Positions 16,153 through 22,903 of a stretch of DNA of 24,279 nucleotides are shown piece by piece; within the stretch, counting starts at the first letter, position 1, and each line of letters starts with the position of its first letter. The DNA comes from Carthagonibacter metallireducens (GTDB lineage Bacteria > Gemmatimonadota > Gemmatimonadetes > Palauibacterales > Palauibacteraceae), in assembly GCA_023554445.1 (NCBI GenBank), contig JAMJQQ010000145.1, positions 1 through 24,279 of the forward strand. Direction: 5' to 3'. The notes beneath the pieces were generated by a model. The model ran no database searches, was not told where the DNA came from, and worked only from the letters and a program-made list of their open reading frames with translations. The position numbers and the translations under genes are program-made.

Positions 16153-17340
16153 TCAGACGAGCTGCTCGAGAATCGCGTCGGTCAGCTGGGTAGTGGTCGC
16201 TGCGCCTTTCTCGATGACGTCGGGTCCGCCCGGCAGCTTCATCATGTCGTAAGCGCGCACCCTTCCTTCGGCCACGACCGCCCCGACCGCATTTCGGACC
16301 CGGGTCGCCCGGTCCGTCTCGCCGACATGGTCCAGCATCATTGCCGCTGTAAGGATCATCGCGATCGGATTCACGATCGGGGGATCCAGTTTCTCGTACT
16401 TCGGAGCCGACCCGTGGGTGGGTTCGAACACCGCAACCTGGTCGCCGATGTTGGCGGAGCAGGCGAACCCGAGCCCGCCGACCAGGCCGGCGAACGCATC
16501 GGATACGATGTCGCCGAACATGTTGCCCGCTACGATCACCCCGTAGTCCTCGGGGTTCTTCGTCAGCCACATCATCTGGGCGTCGATGTTCGTGGACCAG
16601 TGCTGGACACCGGGGAACTCTTTCTGAATCTTCCGTGCCTCCTCCTCCATCATTCCCGAGGTCTCGCGGAGAACGTTCGGTTTCTCGCAGACCGTAACCG
16701 AGCGATATCCGTGCTTCGCGGCGTACTCGAAGGCGGCCCTTACGATGCGGTGACAGCGATGACGCGTGAAGATCCGAGTCGAGATCGCGAGATCCGGACC
16801 CGGTGTGTCCGCGAACATCCCGAATTTCTTGTGGGTGGCGAGCGCAGACCTGACCTGTTCGGGCGGGTCGGTCCACTCGACGCCTCCGTAGAGCCCCTCC
16901 GTGTTCTGGCGGAAGATCACCGCATCCACCGGCGGCTCCTCGAACCCACCATCAGCCGTCCGTCGGATGAAATTCAGCGGATTGCCCTGGAACGAGCGGC
17001 ATGGACGGATGCAGACATCCAGGTCGAAGGTCTGCCGCAGGCTGACGATCGGACTGTAGTAGACCAGTCCCTTGTCCTGAAGCTCGGGACGGAGCTCGGC
17101 CGAGGCCTCGTGCTTCGGCTTTGAAGTGATTGCCCCGAACAGGCCGAGTCCGTGCTCCCGAAGCAGCTCGACCGTTCGCTCGGGCAGGGGATTTCCCTCG
17201 TTTACCCATGAGTCCCACCCGATGTCGGCGTGCACGTAATCGGCTTCGAAGCCTACCGCTTCGAGCACCCTGACCGCCTCGGGCAGCACCACCTTGCCGA
17301 TTCCATCGCCCGGCATCGAGACGACCGTTCTCTGCGCCAT
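16153..17340 (-). CDS. Isocitrate/homoisocitrate/isopropylmalate dehydrogenase family enzyme
   Basis: This 395-residue beta-decarboxylating dehydrogenase oxidises a 2-hydroxy-3-carboxy acid to a 2-oxo acid and CO2, reversibly. The opening PGDGIG, FRQNTEGLY (Arg144, Tyr151), CEKPNV (Lys220), NIDAQMM (Asp253) and GDIVSDAFA (Asp277, Asp281) supply the metal and substrate residues. The coenzyme loop reads HGSAPKY (Lys314, Tyr315), the pair used by NADP-dependent E. coli isocitrate dehydrogenase (K344, Y345), with Tyr364 and Lys368 near Y391/R395; NADP preference is therefore likely. The substrate loop is SPIVSLR (96-102). It keeps the isocitrate-type serine but not the asparagine two places later, and matches the SPIVALR I recall from yeast homoisocitrate dehydrogenase Lys12. 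ATG 17340 has AGGA nine bases upstream. It lies 12 nt from the aconitase gene. Confidence 0.9.
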   Translation of the reverse strand: MAQRTVVSMPGDGIGKVVLPEAVRVLEAVGFEADYVHADIGWDSWVNEGNPLPERTVELLREHGLGLFGAITSKPKHEASAELRPELQDKGLVYYSPIVSLRQTFDLDVCIRPCRSFQGNPLNFIRRTADGGFEEPPVDAVIFRQNTEGLYGGVEWTDPPEQVRSALATHKKFGMFADTPGPDLAISTRIFTRHRCHRIVRAAFEYAAKHGYRSVTVCEKPNVLRETSGMMEEEARKIQKEFPGVQHWSTNIDAQMMWLTKNPEDYGVIVAGNMFGDIVSDAFAGLVGGLGFACSANIGDQVAVFEPTHGSAPKYEKLDPPIVNPIAMILTAAMMLDHVGETDRATRVRNAVGAVVAEGRVRAYDMMKLPGGPDVIEKGAATTTQLTDAILEQLV

Positions 17341-17352
17341 CGTGTATTCCTT

Positions 17353-19311
17353 TCAGTTTCTTTCGCCCAGGCCGAGCCTCGAGCGGATCTGTCGTTCAAT
17401 CCCACCGGCCACGACCAGTCCCTGGGGAACCGAGCCGAGCGCCGGAAAGCGGAAGCTCTCTCCATTCCAGACGAGCAGGCCGCGAGAGAAGTCCACCTGG
17501 ATCTCCGAACCCGGAATCAGTGTCCTCGCCCCCGCGCCGATCTCTGACCTGTGCACCTCCCGAAGCCGGTCGACGAGAGCCGGGCACTCGATGCAGAGCA
17601 GGCCGTTGTTGAAAGCGTTTCGGAGGTAGGTCTGCGAGAAGCTGCCCGCGATGACGAGCGGTATGCCGGCCGCCTGAAGTGCCGTCGCGGCCTGCTCCCG
17701 GCTGGAACCGGTACCGAAGTTGAAGCCCCCGACCAGGATGTCGCCGGCCTCGATGCGAGATGCGAATTCCGGGTCGTAGTTACGCATCACGACCTCCGCC
17801 ATCTCGGTCTGGCTCATGCCTTCGCGGTAGGTCCAGTCCTTCCCGTAGATGCCGTCGGTGTTGAGGTTGTCCTGAGGGGCGAGGACGAGGCGGCCGCGCA
17901 CCCGTTCCGGAAAACCGTCCAGAATCTGGACGGTCTCCTCCGAGTCGGGCGCTTCGTCCAGACGGGAGAAACGGTACTCGGGGCCCCGTCCGTCGAGCCG
18001 GACGGGCCCCCGGATGTAGCCGGCGACGGCCGATTCGGCGACGACTTCGGGGCTGGCCAGGTAGGCCTTGGCATCACGGGAGCCCATCCGGCCCTTGAAA
18101 TTCCTGTTGGTAGCCGAGATCCCGACTTCGCCCGACTCGAGCAGCCCGGTGCCCAGGCCAATGCACGGACCGCAGCCAGCAGGAAGCGGGCGCGCCCCGG
18201 CCGCGAGCAGGGTGCCCCAGGTTCCGGATGCCTCCGCGGATGCCTGGATCTCGGCGCTCGCCGCTGCCACGTAGAGTTCGACCCCCTCGGCCACCGCGCG
18301 ACCCTCCAGCACTCCGGCCGCGGCATCGAGATCTTCCAGCCGGCTGTTCACGCAGGAGAGTATGTAGGCCTTATGAACCCGAACTACCTCGCGCTCGAGT
18401 TCCGAGACCGGGTGCATCACTTGAACGGTATCCGGCCCCGATACGTGGGGTACGACGCTCTCCAGATCGAGCTCGATCCGACCGGCGTAGACGGCATCCC
18501 GGTCGGGTGCAGGCGGATCCGACTCCCAGTCCGCCATTTCCTGCTCGCTGAATCGGTCGAATCCGCCACGGGCGCCGAGGAGCTCCGCACGCTCTCGCAG
18601 GTATCCGGTCGTGACGGCGTCCACCGGGAACCAGCCGACGAGCGCGCCCCATTCCGTGGTCATGTTCGCGATCGTCATCCGCTCGGCCATTCCGAGCGAG
18701 GCGACGCCGTCTCCCGAGAACTCGAGCGCGGCATTCAGGACCTCGCCCCGGTTGTACAGGCCGCAAAGCGTGATGATCAGGTCCTTCCCGGTCACACCCG
18801 GCCTCAGCCGGCCGCGCAGCACCACCTGCACGGTACGCGGGATCTGCCACCAGAACTCCCCCGTGGCCCAGATCGCAGCTGCGTCCGTTCGAACCACCGG
18901 AGTGCCGAGAGCGCCAAGGGCTCCGTACATGTTGGCATGAGAGTCGGAGGCCACGGCGAGGGCGCCCGGAGTCACGTAGCCGTGAGACATCATGATCTGG
19001 TGGCCGATACCGGTCCCGGCCGGATAGAAGTGAATCCCCTGTTCGAGCGCGAACGCTGCGATCGCGTCGTACTTGGCGAGGTTCTCCTCCGACTCGTTCT
19101 GGATGTCGTGATCGAGCACGAACACCGGTTGACTCTGGTCGGCGACCCCGCGGGCTCCGATCGCCTCGAACTTCGTCATCACCGCCGCCGTGTTGTCGTG
19201 CGTCAGTACGTGTCTCGGCCGCAGCGACACGACATCACCGGCCCTGAGCCGCCGGGCCGGGCCCTCCATCAGGTGGCTCTTCGCGATCTTCTCGACGATT
19301 GTCTGTCCCAT
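17353..19311 (-). CDS. Lys4-like homoaconitase (single-chain aconitase superfamily)
   Basis: The 652-residue protein has both the three-domain Fe-S core and the C-terminal swivel domain (from about residue 465) in one chain. Cluster ligands are Cys320 (SCVNSR), Cys380 and Cys383 (GCGPC). Other active-site segments are GISATNRNFKGRMGS (397-411) and FGTGSSREQAATAL (532-545). Long blocks match what I remember of yeast Lys4: LDHDIQN, YPAGTGIGHQIM, GTPVVRTDAAAIWATG, WWQIP, TIANMTTEWGAL and WFPVD. Lys4 hydrates homoaconitate to homoisocitrate in fungal lysine synthesis; in Aspergillus the first dehydration needs a different enzyme. Here a PrpD-type dehydratase is encoded next door and could play that part. 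Substrate is unproven: citrate-, homocitrate- or longer series are all possible. ATG 19311 is close behind a strong hairpin (19320-19345). Confidence 0.9.
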   Translation of the reverse strand: MGQTIVEKIAKSHLMEGPARRLRAGDVVSLRPRHVLTHDNTAAVMTKFEAIGARGVADQSQPVFVLDHDIQNESEENLAKYDAIAAFALEQGIHFYPAGTGIGHQIMMSHGYVTPGALAVASDSHANMYGALGALGTPVVRTDAAAIWATGEFWWQIPRTVQVVLRGRLRPGVTGKDLIITLCGLYNRGEVLNAALEFSGDGVASLGMAERMTIANMTTEWGALVGWFPVDAVTTGYLRERAELLGARGGFDRFSEQEMADWESDPPAPDRDAVYAGRIELDLESVVPHVSGPDTVQVMHPVSELEREVVRVHKAYILSCVNSRLEDLDAAAGVLEGRAVAEGVELYVAAASAEIQASAEASGTWGTLLAAGARPLPAGCGPCIGLGTGLLESGEVGISATNRNFKGRMGSRDAKAYLASPEVVAESAVAGYIRGPVRLDGRGPEYRFSRLDEAPDSEETVQILDGFPERVRGRLVLAPQDNLNTDGIYGKDWTYREGMSQTEMAEVVMRNYDPEFASRIEAGDILVGGFNFGTGSSREQAATALQAAGIPLVIAGSFSQTYLRNAFNNGLLCIECPALVDRLREVHRSEIGAGARTLIPGSEIQVDFSRGLLVWNGESFRFPALGSVPQGLVVAGGIERQIRSRLGLGERN

Positions 19312-19319
19312 TCCTCGTA

Positions 19320-19345
19320 CGGGGCGGGCCTGGAGGCTCGCCCCG
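19320..19345 (-). other. Strong GC-rich hairpin between dehydratase and aconitase genes
   Basis: The outer stem CGGGGCG/CGCCCCG is seven perfect pairs, and an inner GCC/GGC stem closes a four-base loop. One mismatch separates the two on the mRNA strand (A-C; it would be G-U on the other strand). It sits 8 nt before the aconitase ATG and just after the dehydratase stop. The GAGGA that could serve as ribosome-binding site follows within three bases. There is no U-tract, so it is not a standard terminator. A role in mRNA processing, stability or translation control is inference. Confidence 0.6.
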
Positions 19346-19351
19346 CCTCCC

Positions 19352-20752
19352 TCAACGGTCGGACTGCGCGAGTTCCATCAGTTCCGTCACCGAGTCGAGC
19401 GTTTCGAGATTCCATACCGCGTCCTTCAGGCGCGCGGCGGCGGAACTACTCATCACGGGCGCGGCCAGGGCGTCGAACTTCGCCTCGATCTCCGAGTCGC
19501 TGAGCGGGTTGCGCGGGTCTCCCTTCGGAAAATCCAACCGGGTGGAAAAGGTCCGACCGTCGGTCGTATCGACCTCGACGTCCGCTCGCTGCAGGGCCGG
19601 AAACACCTTCTCGATTTCCGGATCCGCGATCACCTCCACCTTCTGCAGCTGCGCCCGGATCTTCGGGTCCATGATCTTCGCCTGCGTAAACTGCAGGGGT
19701 GTGACCTGTCGATCGGCGATGGCCGCGGCGATCACGTAGGGCAGGCTGTGATCCGCCGTTTCCTTCGAACGTGGATCGTACTTGGACGGGTCGGCGAGGA
19801 TGTCAGCCGATCGGGCGGTGGACCGGATACGCACCTTCGCGACCTCATCCGCCGAAAGGTCGTTTCCGAGAATCAAGTCCAGGACGGCCGAGATCGGAGT
19901 ATGCGTCAACGCCTCGGTGGGAAACGCCTTCATGCCGCACCGCTCGATCCGCCAGGACTCGCCGAGGCCATCCGTCAACACGTCCAGGTCCCACTCCGGT
20001 CCGAGACAGTGAACGATCCCTTCCTTCCCCTCGATGACGTGCTCGGGGCCCGTGTAGCCCTTCTCGGCGAGCAGGGCGGCGAGCACCCCCGACTGGGTCG
20101 CCATCGGGTCCACCGTGTTCTTCATCATCGTCAGCTTCCCCGCCGTGACCGCACCGAGCGTGGCGTGTCGGGAGGCCGAGATCCCTACGGCGTGCTGAAT
20201 CTGCTCCCACGGCAGATCGAGCAGCCGGCTCGCGACGATCGGGGAAACGAAGGCGGTAAGGGTCGCGTGATGCCAGCCCCGTTCCCGGATTCCGGGGATC
20301 GCGGCTTCACACAGGCGCATCTCGAACTCGTGTCCGAGGATGATCCCGACGATCAACTCCCGACCTCCCTTTCCTGTCCGCTCCGCGCACGCCATGGCAG
20401 CGGGGATGATGTCAGACGGATGGGAGGGATCCTGCTGCCAGTAGATGTCGTTGTAGTCCATCACCCGGACCATCAGCGCGTTCGCCAGCGCAGCCGAGAC
20501 GACGTCCATCTTGGCGCCGGACCCGATGACCGTTCCGGGGCCCTCGCCGCCGATCTCGTCCAGGACCTCGAGGGCGATCTCGACGTCCTCCTGGGCGTAG
20601 CCGCCCAGAGCGCATCCAAGTGAATCCAGCAGGAAGCGGCGGGCTTCCCTCACGGCACTCTCCGGGATGTCCTCGTACTTGAGTCCGGCGGCCCATCGGG
20701 CCATCTCCGCCGTGATCGTTCCGGTCGATGAATCGGTAGCGGTGCCAGCCAT
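19352..20752 (-). CDS. MmgE/PrpD family dehydratase
   Basis: The 466-residue protein has the two-domain MmgE/PrpD fold and usual length. Residues corresponding to the active site I recall from IRG1 are present: Asp99 (MDYND), His111 (PSHPSD), His161/His162 (GWHHAT), Lys206 (TAGKLT) and His284 (EALTHTP). Characterised relatives dehydrate 2-methylcitrate (PrpD) or citrate-type acids, or decarboxylate cis-aconitate. In this setting dehydration of a 2-hydroxy tricarboxylate to its aconitate form, feeding the neighbouring Lys4-like hydratase, is the most economical reading. ATG 20752 is preceded by GGAGGA at good spacing. It follows the HD-like gene by 25 nt and precedes the aconitase by 40 nt. 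PrpB, PrpC and other methylcitrate-cycle genes are absent, which argues against plain propionate breakdown. Confidence 0.9.
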   Translation of the reverse strand: MAGTATDSSTGTITAEMARWAAGLKYEDIPESAVREARRFLLDSLGCALGGYAQEDVEIALEVLDEIGGEGPGTVIGSGAKMDVVSAALANALMVRVMDYNDIYWQQDPSHPSDIIPAAMACAERTGKGGRELIVGIILGHEFEMRLCEAAIPGIRERGWHHATLTAFVSPIVASRLLDLPWEQIQHAVGISASRHATLGAVTAGKLTMMKNTVDPMATQSGVLAALLAEKGYTGPEHVIEGKEGIVHCLGPEWDLDVLTDGLGESWRIERCGMKAFPTEALTHTPISAVLDLILGNDLSADEVAKVRIRSTARSADILADPSKYDPRSKETADHSLPYVIAAAIADRQVTPLQFTQAKIMDPKIRAQLQKVEVIADPEIEKVFPALQRADVEVDTTDGRTFSTRLDFPKGDPRNPLSDSEIEAKFDALAAPVMSSSAAARLKDAVWNLETLDSVTELMELAQSDR

Positions 20753-20777
20753 GTTCGCGTTCCTCCGCCGATCCGGG

Positions 20778-21320
20778 TCAGGCGCCCAGATTGTGAAAGG
20801 GTAGATAGCTCATGAAGTCGGCGTGATGGACGATGATCGCTTCCGTGCTGCGCCGGACCATGTCACCTTCACCGGCGTGTGCCGCGATGATGTGACAGAC
20901 CGCGTCGGGTACCCCGCACTCGAGCGCCACCGCGACTCCCGTAAACGGGTGTCTGAGTGCCAGCCCACGCGCGCTCTGGCGGATCGTGTTTCCCGATCTC
21001 TCGTACTCGAGGACCTTCCCGACATCCGCCAGGATCGCGCCGGCGATCACCGTGTCCAGGTCGATCTCGAGGGAGTCGCCCAGGAACTCCTGCATGGCTC
21101 GAGCACCATCGCGGGCGATGTGAACGACGCATCGCTTGTGCTCCATGAAGGTGGCCGGGCAATCGGGCACCTTCAGGGTGAAGGGAATCGTCTCCAGCTC
21201 CTCGGGCGCGAGCGGGCTTCTCTCCAGTGCCAGCACCCAGGTACGGGTCACGCTCTCGCGGAGCTCGGGATCCTCGATCCAGCTGAGCTCCGGCCAGAGC
21301 CGCTCGACTGCGTCACGCAT
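20778..21320 (-). CDS. HD-domain-like protein with altered HD motif
   Basis: The 180-residue product shows an HD-superfamily layout: His67 (VVHIARDGARAM), then GAILADVGKVLEYE where HD proteins have LLHDVxK. After that come His124 (RHPFTGVAVAL), His143 and His148 (CHIIAAHAGEGD), and a VHHADF ending with His165/166 and Asp168. The signature HD pair is Ala98-Asp99, so one metal ligand is missing while the other histidines remain. Family members are phosphohydrolases; this one may have changed metal use, be inactive or be regulatory. Its role in the operon is unknown. I chose ATG 21320 because GGAGG stands nine bases upstream and the length fits; ATG 21434 is an in-frame alternative without a visible ribosome-binding site. 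It is the first gene of the operon. Confidence 0.75.
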   Translation of the reverse strand: MRDAVERLWPELSWIEDPELRESVTRTWVLALERSPLAPEELETIPFTLKVPDCPATFMEHKRCVVHIARDGARAMQEFLGDSLEIDLDTVIAGAILADVGKVLEYERSGNTIRQSARGLALRHPFTGVAVALECGVPDAVCHIIAAHAGEGDMVRRSTEAIIVHHADFMSYLPFHNLGA

Positions 21321-21713
21321 GAAACGGTGCCTCCGGTCTGCCGCCGCGGATGCGGCCACGGAACATGTACGACGTGGAATGATGCCGTTGTCGAGGTGCA
21401 GGAAGCGTACCGTGAAGTGGGTGGCGGAGGACATGTGTGCCGCCGCAAATCGCTCTGCGCCGATGTCGTCCAGACGTGGCTGATTTCCGGTCTGTTCGAG
21501 CCATTCAATGCGGATCCCTGGCCCGGCTGCGGGGGTCGCCAGGACCCGAGGTGTACGACCCGCCCGCGACCCTGCGTCGGTCCTGCGGGCACGAGGGAGA
21601 CAAAGCGACTCAGCTCGTGCCACGGAGGCCGTGCCGGAGCTCCCGGGAGGCTGTATGCTGGTGCCGTAAGTATCGACCACCGGCCTCGAACCTCTGGACC
21701 GGGATGTGATTCC
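21321..21713. promoter_or_regulatory. Divergent promoter region between the eleven-gene operon and the nitroreductase gene
   Basis: This 393-bp stretch should hold the promoter of the large operon (minus) and of the nitroreductase (plus). On the plus strand TATGCT at 21654-21659 could be a -10 box but has only a weak -35. A dyad CCACG-N12-CGTGG at 21356-21377 lies about 40 nt upstream of the HD-gene start and might be an operator or leader hairpin. The segment 21321-21434 could instead be coding if the upstream ATG is used; its early part has coding-like third positions. No strong sigma-70 or sigma-54 site was found for the operon. Confidence 0.4.
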
Positions 21714-22298
21714 GTGACGAACCGTTCATTGCCCGCACCGCGCCTGGAAAGTGACCGATCCCTCGAATTCGCGATCGCGACACGCCGGACCCGGCGCACC
21801 TTTCTGCCCGAGCCCCTGACGGAGGAGGAGGTCACGCAGCTCCTCTGGGCCGCGCAGGGGATCACCGACCCGGAGCACGGGCTGCGCGCCGCTCCGTCCG
21901 CCATGGAGTCGTATCCTCTCGAATTGTACGTCGCGACCGCGGAGGGGCTGTGGCGTTACCTGCCAGCCGAGAACGCGCTGGAGGCGCGAGCGTCCGGGGA
22001 CCTGAGGGAGGCGCTGCGCGCGGACTCGCACGACCAGGATTCGATCACCTCCGCGCCGGTAGTCTTCGTGTTCACCGCGGTCTACGCGCGTGCGGCCGCG
22101 AAGCTCGGACCCGGCTCGGAACCCTACGTACACATGGACCTCGGTCACGCGGCCCAGAATCTCCTGCTGCAGGCGACGGCGCTCGGACTCGCGGGGGTTC
22201 CGATCGCCTGGATCGAGCCCGATCGGATCGCTTCGACTCTGGCCTTGCCGGAGGATCAGGAGCCGCTCTATCTCGTTCCCGTCGGCCGCCCGGAGTAG
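21714..22298 (+). CDS. SagB/ThcOx-like nitroreductase family flavoprotein
   Basis: The 194-residue protein has the nitroreductase fold pattern. It starts with AIATRRTRRTFLPEPLTEEEV (Arg cluster for FMN phosphate), LLWAAQGIT, then RAAPSAMESYPLELYV, which in SagB-type members follows the same order. A later DLGHAAQNLLLQATALGLAG forms the FMN and dimer interface, and it ends LVPVGRPE. Such proteins are FMN-dependent oxidoreductases; SagB-type ones act on peptides together with YcaO partners, but stand-alone versions are common and no peptide-modification genes are visible. The start GTG 21714 is the only start codon near the domain boundary; the frame upstream runs antisense to the HD gene and is not coding. 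It is monocistronic as far as seen, with 605 bp before the hydrogenase. Confidence 0.85.
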   Translation: MTNRSLPAPRLESDRSLEFAIATRRTRRTFLPEPLTEEEVTQLLWAAQGITDPEHGLRAAPSAMESYPLELYVATAEGLWRYLPAENALEARASGDLREALRADSHDQDSITSAPVVFVFTAVYARAAAKLGPGSEPYVHMDLGHAAQNLLLQATALGLAGVPIAWIEPDRIASTLALPEDQEPLYLVPVGRPE

Positions 22299-22308
22299 CC
22301 ATCAGGCC

Positions 22309-22338
22309 GCGCGCCAGGTCGCAGTTGTTCCGGCGCGC
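22309..22338 (+). terminator. Possible terminator-like stem-loop after the nitroreductase
   Basis: GCGCGCC (22309-22315) pairs perfectly with GGCGCGC (22332-22338) across a 16-nt loop, starting 10 nt past the stop codon. There is no following T-tract, so intrinsic termination is doubtful. It may only protect the 3' end. Confidence 0.35.
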
Positions 22339-22475
22339 TGGAAGGTCGTGCCCGGGCCCGGCTCCGGATTGGGCCGAACCGTCCCATTTCATTCTGGTCT
22401 ATCCGACGGCCTGTCCCGCCTGCGGCTCGACTTCAGCCCGAACCCGAGGCCCTGCGGCTTCGGCATGTTCAGCGA

Positions 22476-22490
22476 CAAATATATAATTTG
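22476..22490 (+). promoter_or_regulatory. AT-rich dyad, candidate activator site upstream of the hydrogenase promoter
   Basis: CAAAT-ATATA-ATTTG is a perfect 5-bp inverted repeat in a very GC-rich surrounding, and it also contains TATAAT (22482-22487). Its centre is about 93 bp upstream of the start site expected from the sigma-54 element. That distance is usual for an enhancer-binding activator or DNA-bending protein. TATAAT could alternatively be a sigma-70 -10 box with a poor -35 (TTCGGC, 17-bp spacing). Confidence 0.4.
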
Positions 22491-22549
22491 CAGTGACTTA
22501 GCGCGTACCTGTCCCTCGCTCATCCCGACGGATGCCGAGTGGGGTAGGC

Positions 22550-22565
22550 TGGCATAGCAGTTGCC
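22550..22565 (+). promoter_or_regulatory. Sigma-54 (RpoN) promoter candidate for the hydrogenase operon
   Basis: TGGCATAGCAGTTGCC fits the -24/-12 consensus TGGCAC-N5-TTGC with one change in the first block. The GG and GC dinucleotides have the required spacing (G at 22552 to C at 22564, 12 bases). Transcription would start near 22576. RpoN control of uptake hydrogenase operons is known in several bacteria. Confidence 0.5.
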
Positions 22566-22903
22566 CAGTGGCTAATCGACTGCTCGATCCCAGCGGCAGA
22601 TCACGATTCCGGCGACGGCCCCGGCGCTTCTTCCTGCCCCGGACTCACCGCCCGTCGGGTCTGGGACCGGGGTCGCTCCAGGTGATGCGGCCGGCGGATC
22701 CGATAGATCGGTGACGTTCAGAATTCGCGCGAGTGGGCCGGAACGATGCGGCCCACCCGACTGTTCGCGGTAGATCCTGACTCATGTACGGGAGCTCGAC
22801 TCCCGCGGCCGGCGGAGTTCCGTCGGCGGGCGCAACGCCCGGATGCGTCCGGGGCTTCGCCGTGCCGAAGCGGAACGACCGCACCACCACCAGGAGGACA
22901 GAC

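Larger units (their letters stand above)
22299..22903. other. 605-bp non-coding region upstream of the hydrogenase operon
   Basis: I find no convincing gene here on either strand; short open frames lack ribosome-binding sites and family features. It contains a stem-loop after the nitroreductase (22309-22338), an AT-rich dyad (22476-22490), a sigma-54 promoter candidate (22550-22565) and a leader hairpin CCCGGA-TGCG-TCCGGG (22838-22853). From the promoter candidate the hydrogenase leader would be about 330 nt, long enough to carry regulatory structure. Confidence 0.6.

Noticed and set aside
19320..19345. Intrinsic terminator splitting the operon before the aconitase gene
   Set aside because: Strong stem but no U-tract, and only 40 nt between genes with no visible promoter after it.
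17551..19503. 650-codon plus-strand frame opposite the aconitase gene
   Set aside because: Composition is Arg/Asp/His-rich without domains, and the opposite strand encodes a clear Lys4-like enzyme across the same bases.
19352..20752. Methylcitrate cycle (propionate breakdown) as the explanation of the PrpD-like gene
   Set aside because: No prpB or prpC is present, and 2-methylisocitrate has a tertiary hydroxyl, so the neighbouring dehydrogenase could not oxidise it.
21356..21377. CCACG-N12-CGTGG dyad as a defined operator
   Set aside because: Arms of only five bases and possible coding overlap; kept only as a remark in the intergenic entry.
21610..21625. Sigma-54 site on the minus strand for the eleven-gene operon (TGGCACG block)
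   Set aside because: The -24 block is good, but the -12 region reads AGTC where TGC(A/T) is needed.
22530..22605. tRNA-like stretch (GCCGAGTGG near a CTCGATCC segment)
   Set aside because: The T-loop lacks the TTC core, and no cloverleaf with matching acceptor and anticodon stems can be drawn.
22784..22903. Upstream ATG extending the hydrogenase small subunit by 40 residues
   Set aside because: No Shine-Dalgarno there, and the extension would bury the Tat signal; ATG 22904 has AGGAGG.
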